Assembly (NCBI RefSeq): GCF_900129215.1
Contig: NZ_FQUQ01000004.1
Span: 868,001-932,000 of the forward strand
DNA: 64,000 nt
Reading direction: 5' to 3'
Source: Pedobacter caeni
Lineage (GTDB): Bacteria; Bacteroidota; Bacteroidia; Sphingobacteriales; Sphingobacteriaceae
Every line of letters begins with the position of its first letter. Position 1 is the first letter of the stretch. Made by a program: the position numbers and the translations under genes. Below the pieces are notes generated by a model. That model ran no database searches. It was not told where the DNA came from and was given only the letters and a program-made list of their open reading frames with translations. Positions 30,664-39,668 of this stretch are shown here, piece by piece.

Positions 30664-33333
30664 TTAAGCCAGGGATTCGATCTGTCCTACAATAATGCCA
30701 ATCTTAGATTCAGCATCCGCTTTTTTATTGCGTTCGTTCTGAATGATCTCCGGCTTCGCATTCTGAACAAAACGTTCATTGCTTAACTTTGCATCAACAG
30801 ACTTAAGGAACCCTTGCAGGTACGCTAATTCTGCGTTTAAGCGTTCTTTCTCTGCTTCTACATCAATCGTCTCATTTAACTGAATGAAGAACTCATCGTT
30901 ACCTACCATAAAGCTGGCAGCTCCGGCAATCTTATCATTCACAAATTCAACCTCACTGATATTTGCCAGTTTGAAAATGATGTTCATCCATTTCTCATAA
31001 TCCAGTCCGGAGTTCACCTTAATGTTCAAAGGCAATGCCTCTTTAGGAGAAATCTGTTTGGTGTTACGAACGTTCCTGATCTCTGCAACAAGGCCTTTAA
31101 CCACCTCTACTTCTTTCAGCAAGGGGGCATCAGCGGTTCCTACAACAGGATAAGCAGCAACAATACAGCAATCCATCTCTCCTTTTTCACCGAACAACTC
31201 ATCATGCCATAACTCTTCTGTCAGGAATGGCATATATGGATGTAACAAGGTCAAAATCTTCTCAAAGAAACCAATGGTTACTTTCAACGTTTCCGCATCA
31301 ATCGGATGCTGATAAGCAGGTTTCACCATCTCCAGGTACCATGCGCAGAAATCATCCCATACCAGTTTGTAAGAAGCCATCAATGCCTCAGATAAACGGT
31401 ATTGGTTGAAGTTATCTTCGATCTCTGCAAGCGCTTCATTAAAGCGGTTCTCAAACCATAAAATGGCCTGCTGATTAGGGTTCGCCAGATTTTCGTCTAC
31501 TTCCCATCCTTTAACCAGACGGAAGGCATTCCAGATCTTATTGGCGAAATTCCTTCCCTGCTCGCAATAGCTCTCGTCAAACATCAGGTCATTTCCGGCA
31601 GGAGAACACAACAACATCCCTACCCTAACCCCATCAGCACCATACTTTTCAATCAGGCCGATCGGATCAGGTGAATTGCCCAGAGATTTAGACATCTTAC
31701 GTCCTTGTTTATCTCTTACAATACCAGTCAGGTATACATTGTTAAATGGTTTCTTTCCACGGAACTCATGTCCCGCCATGATCATTCTCGCTACCCAGAA
31801 GAATAAAATCTCCGGAGCAGTAACCAGATCGTTGGTAGGATAATAATAATTGATCTCTGCATTGTCAGGATTTCTGATCCCATCAAATACCGAGATCGGC
31901 CACAACCAGGCAGAGAACCAGGTATCCATTACATCCGGATCCTGTTTTACAAATGGCGCCAACTGGTGTTTAAAGCCAATCGCTTCAGTCTCAGTAAATG
32001 CCCCGTCAATATCTTTAAGCTTTAAAAATTCATTTAAAGCTTCCTCTTTCGTTTTTGCAACTACCCAATTTCCCTGGTCGTCATACCATACCGGAATCTG
32101 GTGTCCCCACCATAACTGCCGGCTGATATTCCAGTCGCGGACATTTTCCATCCAATGACGGTAAGTATTACCAAATTTCTCAGGAATCAACTTTATGTCA
32201 CCGTTTAATACATCTTCCAAAGCTGGCTTAGCCATTTCATCCATCTTACAGAACCATTGTAAAGACAACTTTGGCTCAATTGCCACATCTGTACGCTCCG
32301 AATAACCAATCTGAGATTTATAATCTTCAACCTTTTCCAAATGTCCGGCCTCATCCAATAGAACTGCGATCTTCTTTCTCGCAATAAAACGGTCTTCACC
32401 GACAAGGATTACAGCAAGTTCGTTTAAAGTACCATCGTCATTTAAAATGTCAATTACCGGAAGTTTATGTTTAACCCCCAGTTCGTAGTCATTCAAATCA
32501 TGTGCAGGCGTAACTTTCAAACATCCCGTTCCGAAATCCATCGTTACATATTCATCCTCAATTACAGGAATCTCCCTGTTGATCAAAGGAACAAATACCT
32601 TTTTCCCCTTCAAGTGAGTATAACGCTCATCATTCGGATTGATGCATATGGCAGCATCCGCCATGATCGTCTCCGGACGCGTCGTAGCTATCGTCAGAAA
32701 CTCCTGATCATTTGTACCGGCAACAGTGTATTTAATATAATATAATTTCTGATTTACCTCTTTACGGATTACTTCCTCATCAGAAACGGCAGTCTTACCC
32801 GCAGGATCCCAGTTCACCATCCGTATACCACGGTAAATTCTTCCTTGCTTGTGTAAATGAATGAAACAATCAATCACCGCCTCAGACATCCCTTCGTCCA
32901 TCGTAAAACGAGTCCGCTCCCAATCACAGGAAGCACCCAGCTTTTTCAATTGCTCCAGGATGATACCTCCGTATTTTTCCTTCCACTCCCATGCATACTT
33001 CAGGAACTCTTCCCTGCTCAGGTCTTTCTTCTCAATCCCCCTCTCCTTTAACATCGCAACCACCTTTGCCTCTGTAGCAATAGAAGCATGGTCAGTACCA
33101 GGTACCCAACATGCATTCTTTCCCTGCATCCTCGCCCTGCGGACCAATACATCCTGAATCGTATTGTTCAACATGTGTCCCATATGTAAAACACCCGTCA
33201 CATTGGGTGGTGGAATTACAATGGTATAAGGCTCACGCTCATCAGGCTCAGAATGGAAAAAGTTCTTGGACATCCAGTAGCTGTACCATTTATCTTCGGT
33301 TGCCGCCGGGTCGTATTTTGTAGAAATGCTCAT
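30664..33333 (-). CDS. valS: valyl-tRNA synthetase
   Basis: The 889-residue class I synthetase charges tRNA-Val. The HIGH motif appears as HMGH (NVTGVLHMGHMLNN) and the KMSKS motif as KMSKSLGNSPDP. The CP1 editing domain is present (TTRPETIMADAAI, FGTGCLKVTPAHDLNDYELG), as are the anticodon-binding domain and a C-terminal coiled coil (DVEAEKERLNAELAYLQGFL). The length is normal. The start ATG at 33331-33333 opens the usual MSISTKYDPAATEDKWYSYW. A TATTTTTG element on the minus strand at 33362-33369 is a likely -7 box. Confidence 0.97.
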   Translation of the reverse strand: MSISTKYDPAATEDKWYSYWMSKNFFHSEPDEREPYTIVIPPPNVTGVLHMGHMLNNTIQDVLVRRARMQGKNACWVPGTDHASIATEAKVVAMLKERGIEKKDLSREEFLKYAWEWKEKYGGIILEQLKKLGASCDWERTRFTMDEGMSEAVIDCFIHLHKQGRIYRGIRMVNWDPAGKTAVSDEEVIRKEVNQKLYYIKYTVAGTNDQEFLTIATTRPETIMADAAICINPNDERYTHLKGKKVFVPLINREIPVIEDEYVTMDFGTGCLKVTPAHDLNDYELGVKHKLPVIDILNDDGTLNELAVILVGEDRFIARKKIAVLLDEAGHLEKVEDYKSQIGYSERTDVAIEPKLSLQWFCKMDEMAKPALEDVLNGDIKLIPEKFGNTYRHWMENVRDWNISRQLWWGHQIPVWYDDQGNWVVAKTKEEALNEFLKLKDIDGAFTETEAIGFKHQLAPFVKQDPDVMDTWFSAWLWPISVFDGIRNPDNAEINYYYPTNDLVTAPEILFFWVARMIMAGHEFRGKKPFNNVYLTGIVRDKQGRKMSKSLGNSPDPIGLIEKYGADGVRVGMLLCSPAGNDLMFDESYCEQGRNFANKIWNAFRLVKGWEVDENLANPNQQAILWFENRFNEALAEIEDNFNQYRLSEALMASYKLVWDDFCAWYLEMVKPAYQHPIDAETLKVTIGFFEKILTLLHPYMPFLTEELWHDELFGEKGEMDCCIVAAYPVVGTADAPLLKEVEVVKGLVAEIRNVRNTKQISPKEALPLNIKVNSGLDYEKWMNIIFKLANISEVEFVNDKIAGAASFMVGNDEFFIQLNETIDVEAEKERLNAELAYLQGFLKSVDAKLSNERFVQNAKPEIIQNERNKKADAESKIGIIVGQIESLA

Positions 33334-33361
33334 TTTAAAAAGAAAAGTATCAGTTGAGCTG

Positions 33362-33369
33362 CAAAAATA
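33362..33369 (-). promoter_or_regulatory. -7 box of valS
   Basis: Minus-strand TATTTTTG fits TAnnTTTG and lies 29 bases before the valS ATG. No good -33 element. Confidence 0.45.
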
Positions 33370-33473
33370 AGAAAAAAAATAGGGATACTATTCGCTGGCT
33401 CAAATCTTTTGCTGAAGGGCAAAATATTTGGAAGGCCAGCTCATAGTACCCAATTTTTTACTGGGCGGCAAGG

Positions 33474-33587
33474 CATGGTGGACAGACAGGTGGATCGGCA
33501 GGGTGCATTGACATGGTGGACGGGCAGGTGGATAGGCTGGGTGTATTGGTATGGTGGACAGACACAGGGTGATCGGCGTGGGCGACA
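33474..33587. repeat. three imperfect 38-bp tandem repeats, G-rich
   Basis: Units start at 33474, 33512 and 33550 (exact 38-base period), each opening with a form of CATGGTGGAC and sharing CAGGTGGAT and GGGTG segments; the third is more diverged at its end. The tract is much richer in G than its surroundings. It lies in the 481-base gap between valS and the next gene. A 62-codon frame over it is low-complexity (Trp, Gly, Arg, Gln) and is not considered coding. The rest of the gap (33588-33814) shows nothing recognisable. Confidence 0.8.
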
Positions 33588-33814
33588 AACAGACTGAAAT
33601 CAGTAATCAAATAAAGGGTAAAACACTACAGATATCAGCCGGGAACTTACAAATTTTGATTGACCTTTTTATGCTAAAGATAATAAGCCTAAATTAATAC
33701 ACTGAAAGTAGTGTTCCGTTTAATCAAATGATGAACAAGCAGAACAATGAATAAAAAGAAGGATTAAATTTTAACAAAGAAATACGGCTATAGCATTCTT
33801 AAAACATAGTAAAG

Positions 33815-34453
33815 ATGACAGAACAGAATAAAACACAAAGTGTATTGGAGAAAATAAAATCATTTGCCATCGGGTATATTGGAGCGGCCATTTTTGCTAT
33901 GGGAACCACTTACTTTGAGGCACAATCGTCTTATCATGTCCCAAGAATTTTATCACCCATATATGATGTCTTTGGAAATATCGGTTTAGCAATAGGCATG
34001 GTCCTTCTGGGGGCTGGATTAATGTACTGGGCAGCTAAGCGTTTTCTGAAAGTGCAGCAGGGAAAGGCAGGCTTGATGATCGGAATACTGGCATTTTTTA
34101 TCATCGCAAATTATGGACTGATATGGCTTAACAACAGAGACAAACCTGAAACGCCGGGCACTATAGCAAAAAAAACAGAAGCAGCTGTTCAGGGTGCTGA
34201 GCGGCCCGAACTCGATAGCCCTGAAGCGAACGCGTATTTGGATAAAATGGAAAACCTGCTGATAACCATGCAGACCGCAAAAAAATCGAATGATGCAACA
34301 GCCATTGAAAAAACAGAGCAGCAATATGGAGCCTTAATCGAGGAACTAAGTACAATTATTCCCGTTCTTTCCAAAACATCAACCTATCGGGATTTCATCC
34401 TTTACAATGCCAATATCACAGGAAAGATCAATCAGTTAAGAGGCATCAAATAA
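33815..34453 (+). CDS. hypothetical membrane protein
   Basis: I do not recognise this 212-residue protein. Three hydrophobic segments lie in the first 105 residues (IGYIGAAIFAMGTTYF, FGNIGLAIGMVLLGAGLMYWAA, AGLMIGILAFFIIANYGLIWL). A charged, mostly helical C-terminal part follows (SPEANAYLDKMENLLITMQTAKKSNDATAIEKTEQQYGALIEELS), possibly a coiled coil facing the cytoplasm or periplasm. It is followed after 30 bases by another small membrane protein on the same strand, so the two are probably co-transcribed. It sits in an accessory stretch between valS and a DPP-IV gene. Confidence 0.65.
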   Translation: MTEQNKTQSVLEKIKSFAIGYIGAAIFAMGTTYFEAQSSYHVPRILSPIYDVFGNIGLAIGMVLLGAGLMYWAAKRFLKVQQGKAGLMIGILAFFIIANYGLIWLNNRDKPETPGTIAKKTEAAVQGAERPELDSPEANAYLDKMENLLITMQTAKKSNDATAIEKTEQQYGALIEELSTIIPVLSKTSTYRDFILYNANITGKINQLRGIK

Positions 34454-34483
34454 GCAATTTCAAACAAAAAAACGCCTATCCAA

Positions 34484-35002
34484 ATGAACGAAACCATTAT
34501 AGAATTCAACAACAAAAAACGCCTGATACACCTTTTTTTGGGGGTCATAATCACTCTTGTCTGCCTCTTTAGCGCTTACTACATGATCGCAATAGCTACA
34601 AAAATCAGGCTTTTCCCTGCAGCAATGATGCTCATGCTTGGCGGAATGGGAATTTACTTTTCGGTGATCGCGGTAAAAGACATGCTGAAAAAAGAGCATG
34701 CAGGGCTGATACTAAATTCAGAAGGGATCCTTTTTAAAGGAACATCAGCCGCCCGCGAAATTGGCCTGGTAAAGTGGTCCGCTATTCAATCCGTATCTTT
34801 AGGTAAAGCATATGGTGCCTCCTTTATTTTTTTGAAGCTTCAAAGACCTGATGATTACATCCAAAACCTTCCAGCACAGGTACAAAATATGATCAGAACC
34901 AATGGAATGGCAGTCTCAGCCGGTGAACTGTCCACCGACTTAAATAAACTCAAAGACCATATAGATCAATATTACCGTCAGTTTGGACAGCTAAACCAAT
35001 AA
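34484..35002 (+). CDS. STM3941-like small membrane protein
   Basis: The 172-residue protein has two N-terminal helices (LIHLFLGVIITLVCLFSAYYM and LFPAAMMLMLGGMGIYFSVIAV), then a PH-like cytoplasmic domain (GLILNSEGILFKGTSAAREIGLVKWSAIQSVSLGKAYGASFIFLKL). This layout matches the STM3941 family of unknown function, common in accessory regions and near immunity genes. It lies between another membrane protein and an Imm-5-like gene, all on the plus strand. Family assignment is from memory of the motif pattern. Confidence 0.55.
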   Translation: MNETIIEFNNKKRLIHLFLGVIITLVCLFSAYYMIAIATKIRLFPAAMMLMLGGMGIYFSVIAVKDMLKKEHAGLILNSEGILFKGTSAAREIGLVKWSAIQSVSLGKAYGASFIFLKLQRPDDYIQNLPAQVQNMIRTNGMAVSAGELSTDLNKLKDHIDQYYRQFGQLNQ

Positions 35003-35075
35003 AGTTCAGCTGCAATAAACACCAAAAATACAGACTGATTTTATATCTTCATTGATCAGGTTTAAAGAGAAAACA

Positions 35076-35549
<474 letters not shown>

Positions 35550-35595
35550 GTAGAAAGGTAGATTAGTGAATTGAAAGGTCAGCATCATGCTATTG

Positions 35596-35717
35596 AATCC
35601 TGCTGAAGGAACTTAATTTTACATAAAAAAAGCCTGTGTGCTTTGAGGACCTGTAAAATCTTTCCTTCAAAAGATTTTGAGACCGAAAAGTACACAAGCT
35701 TTTTTTTAAGCAGGATT
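35596..35717. terminator. nested 122-base palindrome with terminator-like core
   Basis: Three inverted repeats are nested: an outer 9-bp perfect pair (35596-35604 with 35709-35717), a middle pair of about 19 bases with two mismatches and A/T tracts (about 35625-35643 with 35688-35707), and an inner pair AAAATCTTT/AAAGATTTT. The middle pair can terminate transcription from both the immunity gene and the convergent DPP-IV gene. The size and nesting also fit a small mobile element or a structured RNA. Confidence 0.6.
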
Positions 35718-35719
35718 AC

Positions 35720-35794
35720 TTTAAATCAAATAAAGCCGAACTGCTTCAAACCAAATAAAGCAGCACTACTTTTAAATTAAGCAACGCAACTTAC
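35720..35794. repeat. three imperfect 25-bp tandem repeats at the DPP-IV 3' end
   Basis: Units at 35720, 35745 and 35770 share a TTTAAA-like start, an AAATAAAGC core (units 1 and 2) and an ACT[GTA]C-like end; the third is most diverged. The DPP-IV stop codon lies in the third unit. The period is not a multiple of 3, so the repeats do not look like decayed coding sequence. Confidence 0.6.
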
Positions 35795-37944
35795 TTCAAG
35801 TGCAACATAAAATAATCCGTTACCTTCTGATAAAGATGTGCACGGTCTTTACCGGTCACATTGTGCTCATGTCCCGGATAAATCATATAATCTACCTGAA
35901 CATTTTTATCCACAGCATGCTTTACAAAATCAACCGTATTCTGTTGCAAAACCACCGGATCCTGTATCCCATGGATCAATAACAACTTACCTTTGAGGTT
36001 ACCTGCTTTATCAGATAAGTTTGTAGCCGCAAAGCCTTCCGGGTTCTCCTGAGGAGTATCCATATAACGTTCTGTATACATCACTTCGTAGAATTTCCAG
36101 TTGATCACTGCACCACCTGCAACTGCAGCTTTAAAAACTCCCGGATGGTTTACCATAAAATCAACGGTGTTAAAACCACCAAAACTCCAGCCAAATAAGC
36201 CCATATTGCTGCTATCAACATAAGGTAACCCTTTTAAGTGGTCAACGGCTTTCACCATGTCTTCCATTTGAACATCGCCAACTTTTCTAAACATAGATTG
36301 TTCGAAAGCTTTACCTCTGTTGTCACTGCCACGGGTATCGATCGTAAGCACAACATATCCTTGCTGTGCCATATACCTGAACCAGTAATCGCCAGCACCT
36401 GCATTCCAGCTATTGGTAATTAGCTGTGCATGAGAGCCACCATACCAGTAAACAATTACCGGATATTTTTTAGCATTGTCAAAGTTTGTTGGCTTATATA
36501 AACTGCAATAGATGTCATCACCAGTATTGCTCTTAATCGTAAAGATCGAAGATTTCTCCCCGGCATAAGCAGCAAGTGGATTAGCTGCGGTAAGTAATAC
36601 TTTGGTCCTGGCTGAAGCCGTTTCAAGGAGTTGAATTACCCTTGGCTGATCGGGGCTGCTATAGCTGTCGATCACCGTATTTCCTGAACTGCTTACCTGT
36701 GCGTTATGAACGGCAAATCCCAGGGTAATCCTTTTCGATTTTCCTGATTTGACGTCCAATACATATAGATTTCTGGTAATTGGTGATTCTTCAGTAGACA
36801 CATAGAACAACTGATCACCTTTAGGGTTAAACCCTTTCACTTCGATCACTTCCCATTTGCCTTTAGTCAGTTGTTTTAAAACTTTACCTTTAAGGTCATA
36901 CAGGTATAAATGGTTCCAGCCATCACGGTTGCTTTGCCAGATAAATTTAGAAGGATCATTTTTAAGGAATAACATTGGCACCAACGGTTCCACATACTTT
37001 TCATCTTTTTCTTCAAAAATTGTTTTTATAAAATCACCTGTTGTCGCATCATATTGATTGAGCTTCATGTGGTTCTGACCACGGTTTAAGACCGCAATAA
37101 ATACATATTTATCGTCAGGACTCCATGCAATGTTAGTCAGGTATTGCTCTGCAGGCTGACCGGTTTTCAGATATACCAAAGCTTTTGTCTCTGCATTGTA
37201 AACACCAACAGTTACCTCATGGCTCTTATCTCCTGCCATTGGGTATTTGATATTTACGTTTTTTGCCGGGCGGGAAGTCCAGTCGATGATCGGATAATCG
37301 GAAACCATTTGCTGATCCATTCTGTAGAAGGCAAGCTGTTTGCCATTATTGCTCCAGAATGTTCCTTTAGAGATTCCAAATTCATCCCTGTGAACAGAAG
37401 AAGCATAAACGATATCCTTAGTCCCATCGGTTGTCACTTGTTTTGCCGCTGTTCCATCAGACACAAACAGGTTGAAGTTGTCCAGGTAAGCGATGTAACC
37501 GGCTTCACTTTCTTCCGCATTTGTTTTGCCTGCAATGTCTGCGTTAACTACGGTTTTATAGCTTTTTTTTGATGGATTAAAGGCTACTTTAGAACCATTC
37601 AGGTATAGGATCCAATCTGCTCCCTGATTGAACTGGATAAAAGGCATTGTTGCCAAGGTATCCTTTTGAGCAGATTTTAATTGTTGATTCAACTGGCTAA
37701 GGGTAAGAAAAGGCTGTTCTTCTTTAGATTTGAAATTGCCGGTTATCCATACCGGTCCGCTGGCCAGGCGCTTTGCATATACATAATCTTCAGTTCCATA
37801 AATAAACTGGACCTGCGACAGGTTTTCAGGGGCAAGAGTGGTGCGGGCATTGCTCATTGCATCCTGCATTGTCAGCGTTTTAGTTTGGGCGATTCCATAA
37901 AAAGCAACCGATACCAACTGACATACTAAGATAAGTTTCTTCAT
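35791..37944 (-). CDS. secreted S9 dipeptidyl-peptidase IV
   Basis: The 717-residue protein has a signal peptide (MKKLILVCQLVSVAFYGIAQ), a DPP-IV-type beta-propeller (GTEDYVYAKRL, AFYRMDQQMVSDYPIIDW, NRDGWNHLYLYDLKGKV) and a C-terminal alpha/beta-hydrolase domain. The catalytic serine is in GWSFGGFN, the aspartate in HGIQDPVV and the histidine in PGHEHNV. It removes Xaa-Pro dipeptides from peptide N-termini in the periplasm. The propeller carries the double-glutamate-like loop region less clearly than in human DPP4, but the length is normal. A TACATTTG promoter element lies 20 bases upstream. Confidence 0.9.
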   Translation of the reverse strand: MKKLILVCQLVSVAFYGIAQTKTLTMQDAMSNARTTLAPENLSQVQFIYGTEDYVYAKRLASGPVWITGNFKSKEEQPFLTLSQLNQQLKSAQKDTLATMPFIQFNQGADWILYLNGSKVAFNPSKKSYKTVVNADIAGKTNAEESEAGYIAYLDNFNLFVSDGTAAKQVTTDGTKDIVYASSVHRDEFGISKGTFWSNNGKQLAFYRMDQQMVSDYPIIDWTSRPAKNVNIKYPMAGDKSHEVTVGVYNAETKALVYLKTGQPAEQYLTNIAWSPDDKYVFIAVLNRGQNHMKLNQYDATTGDFIKTIFEEKDEKYVEPLVPMLFLKNDPSKFIWQSNRDGWNHLYLYDLKGKVLKQLTKGKWEVIEVKGFNPKGDQLFYVSTEESPITRNLYVLDVKSGKSKRITLGFAVHNAQVSSSGNTVIDSYSSPDQPRVIQLLETASARTKVLLTAANPLAAYAGEKSSIFTIKSNTGDDIYCSLYKPTNFDNAKKYPVIVYWYGGSHAQLITNSWNAGAGDYWFRYMAQQGYVVLTIDTRGSDNRGKAFEQSMFRKVGDVQMEDMVKAVDHLKGLPYVDSSNMGLFGWSFGGFNTVDFMVNHPGVFKAAVAGGAVINWKFYEVMYTERYMDTPQENPEGFAATNLSDKAGNLKGKLLLIHGIQDPVVLQQNTVDFVKHAVDKNVQVDYMIYPGHEHNVTGKDRAHLYQKVTDYFMLHLK

Positions 37945-37963
37945 TGTTTTATAATTGATGCGC

Positions 37964-37971
37964 CAAATGTA
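37964..37971 (-). promoter_or_regulatory. -7 box of the DPP-IV gene
   Basis: Minus-strand TACATTTG fits TAnnTTTG, 20 bases before the ATG at 37944. No -33 match at 19-21 bases. Confidence 0.45.
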
Positions 37972-38016
37972 ATGATTAACCTATAAGTCTATTTACTTAA
38001 TCTAAAAATGACCTTA

Positions 38017-39614
38017 TCATTGATCAGGTAATAGTTCATCTGAAAACTTACCAAACAAAGCCTCTCCCTTTTTCGTCAGCATATATTTTCCGCTTTTATT
38101 TGAACCAACAAAACTAAGATATCCTGTTTCTTTAAGTATCTTCATATCCCTTTGCCCGGTTGCCCTTTTAATATCAAAAGCTGTGATAAGACTCTTTAAG
38201 GTTAACCCATTCTTTTCATAAATAAATCTGATTTCATCTGCCAACCTAACCCGGACCTGAATGTTTATAGCCTCATTTATAGCATCATTTATAGCCTCAT
38301 TTATAGCATCATCTCCGTTTATAGCATCATTTGTAGCCTCATCTCCGTTTATAGCCTCATTTATGGCATCATTTATAGCATCATCTCTGTTTATAGCATC
38401 ATCGGTGATATCGATTGTTACTTCGTTTTTTACATGAAGTATTTCACCAATTGGAATAATGGTCTTAAACAATTTATCTTCTATAAATTGAGGTGCTCTT
38501 CCCGGACTATAATCTTTTAGATATCGGTAAACGTTCAATATCCCTGAGCCCAATTCGTCAACCCTTCCTAATTGAATAAAAAACTTAGCGATTAAAGGGT
38601 TCTTAGGGAAAGGGACAAAGTGATCAGGCAACAACAACCCATTACCATGTGGATTATTAGCATTAATAATCTCTACATAATCTTTATAGATAATAAAAGT
38701 ACTTGGATGAGCATCAATGTATTCACGATGAACAATCAGATTGGCAATCACCTCTCTAAAAATATGGGACCTCAGACTGATTCTCTGGTCCTCCTGCAAA
38801 TAGAATTTATCCGGCAAATGTTTTTCAACAAATGAATTCAGCTGATCGTATGCTTCAATCAAATTGGTTTGGATATAAAACCTGTCGTCATAACGAAATA
38901 AATCATTCTTACGAACCATTGCATCGATCTTAAAATGAGATAGGACATTAACGATCGTTTCGTCCTTACCAAATAGCAGAACTGCCGCAAGATTATATCC
39001 TTCAAGATTCGAAATCGGATCTCTGCCGTACAATCCTGCAATTTTCAATAATTGTTCATCACCGAAACCCAACCATGGATGGTTGGCATTATTATTCCGG
39101 ATAGATTTCTGGCTATGGTAAATAACTCGGGTTTAAAATCTGACAGTGTCAATGCAGGGTAGATAATTGCCTCAGAATAATAATTACGTTTCCGATTATA
39201 AAGAAGCGCAATATGCGAGAGTTGTGTGACCTTATAATCCCCCTGATGTCCTCTGTCGTAAATGTTTTTCCCACATTTATGAACTTCCGAACTTTGAGGG
39301 ACAGCAATATGAAGAATTGACTTCCCTTCAAACTCGTAGACTTTGGGATGCAAAATAAAAGGAGGGTCCAGCTTACTTGGATTATTCGACAAGTTAACAA
39401 GATCTGAAGTAATGCGGTCGATGTATTCAGGTCTGATTCCGCTTAATGTTCCATCATCCTTAACCCCAAGAAAGATATCTCCCCCTTCCCGGTTAAGCAT
39501 TGCACAAATACTTTCAAATAAATTATCAGGAAGGAACTCCGTTGATGCCAGTTTAAATTCAAGCCGGAGTCCCTCCTTCTGTTCCAGTATTTTTCTGATT
39601 CGATGCATACCCAT
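38017..39614 (-). pseudogene. AlbA_2/Schlafen-type ATP-binding regulator broken by a frameshift
   Basis: Two frames, 39614 to 39045 and 39072 to 38017, are halves of one gene. The first has the AlbA_2 (Schlafen) domain (GLRLEFKLA, LCAMLNREGGDIFLGV-like core, YDRGHQGDYKVTQ). It then reads through DFKPELFTIARNLS into nonsense. Shifting frame at 39102/39103 gives NNNANHPWLGFGDEQLLKIAGLYGRDP, the normal continuation, so one base is missing there. The second half has the GHKL-like part (HIFREVIANLIVHREY) and a DAIN-repeat linker before a winged helix. Its only start is a TTG, which also argues for one gene. Decay or a sequencing error could explain it. Confidence 0.85.
38264..38403 (-). repeat. 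12-base coding repeats (DAIN/EAIN) in the Schlafen-type gene
   Basis: About a dozen near-copies of a 12-base unit encode tetrapeptides such as DAIN, EAIN and DATN, sometimes with an inserted GD pair, between the ATPase part and the winged helix. The period keeps the frame. Such low-complexity linkers are seen in related proteins and can change length by slippage. Confidence 0.85.
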
Positions 39615-39668
39615 ATGTCTAATCTATTCATTACAGACTATTCAGTGGTAGTGCATCTTAACAATAAG

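Noticed and set aside
33409..33597. 62-codon frame across the G-rich repeats
   Set aside because: It is a low-complexity Trp/Gly/Arg/Gln product of the 38-bp repeat, with no start context and no family resemblance.
38264..38403. Repeat tract considered as a CRISPR array
   Set aside because: The unit is 12 bases with no spacers, lies in frame within a gene, and no cas gene is present.
39045..39614. Two separate genes for the Schlafen-type protein
   Set aside because: The second half starts only at a TTG inside a conserved segment, and the first half ends in non-homologous sequence; a one-base shift restores one normal protein.
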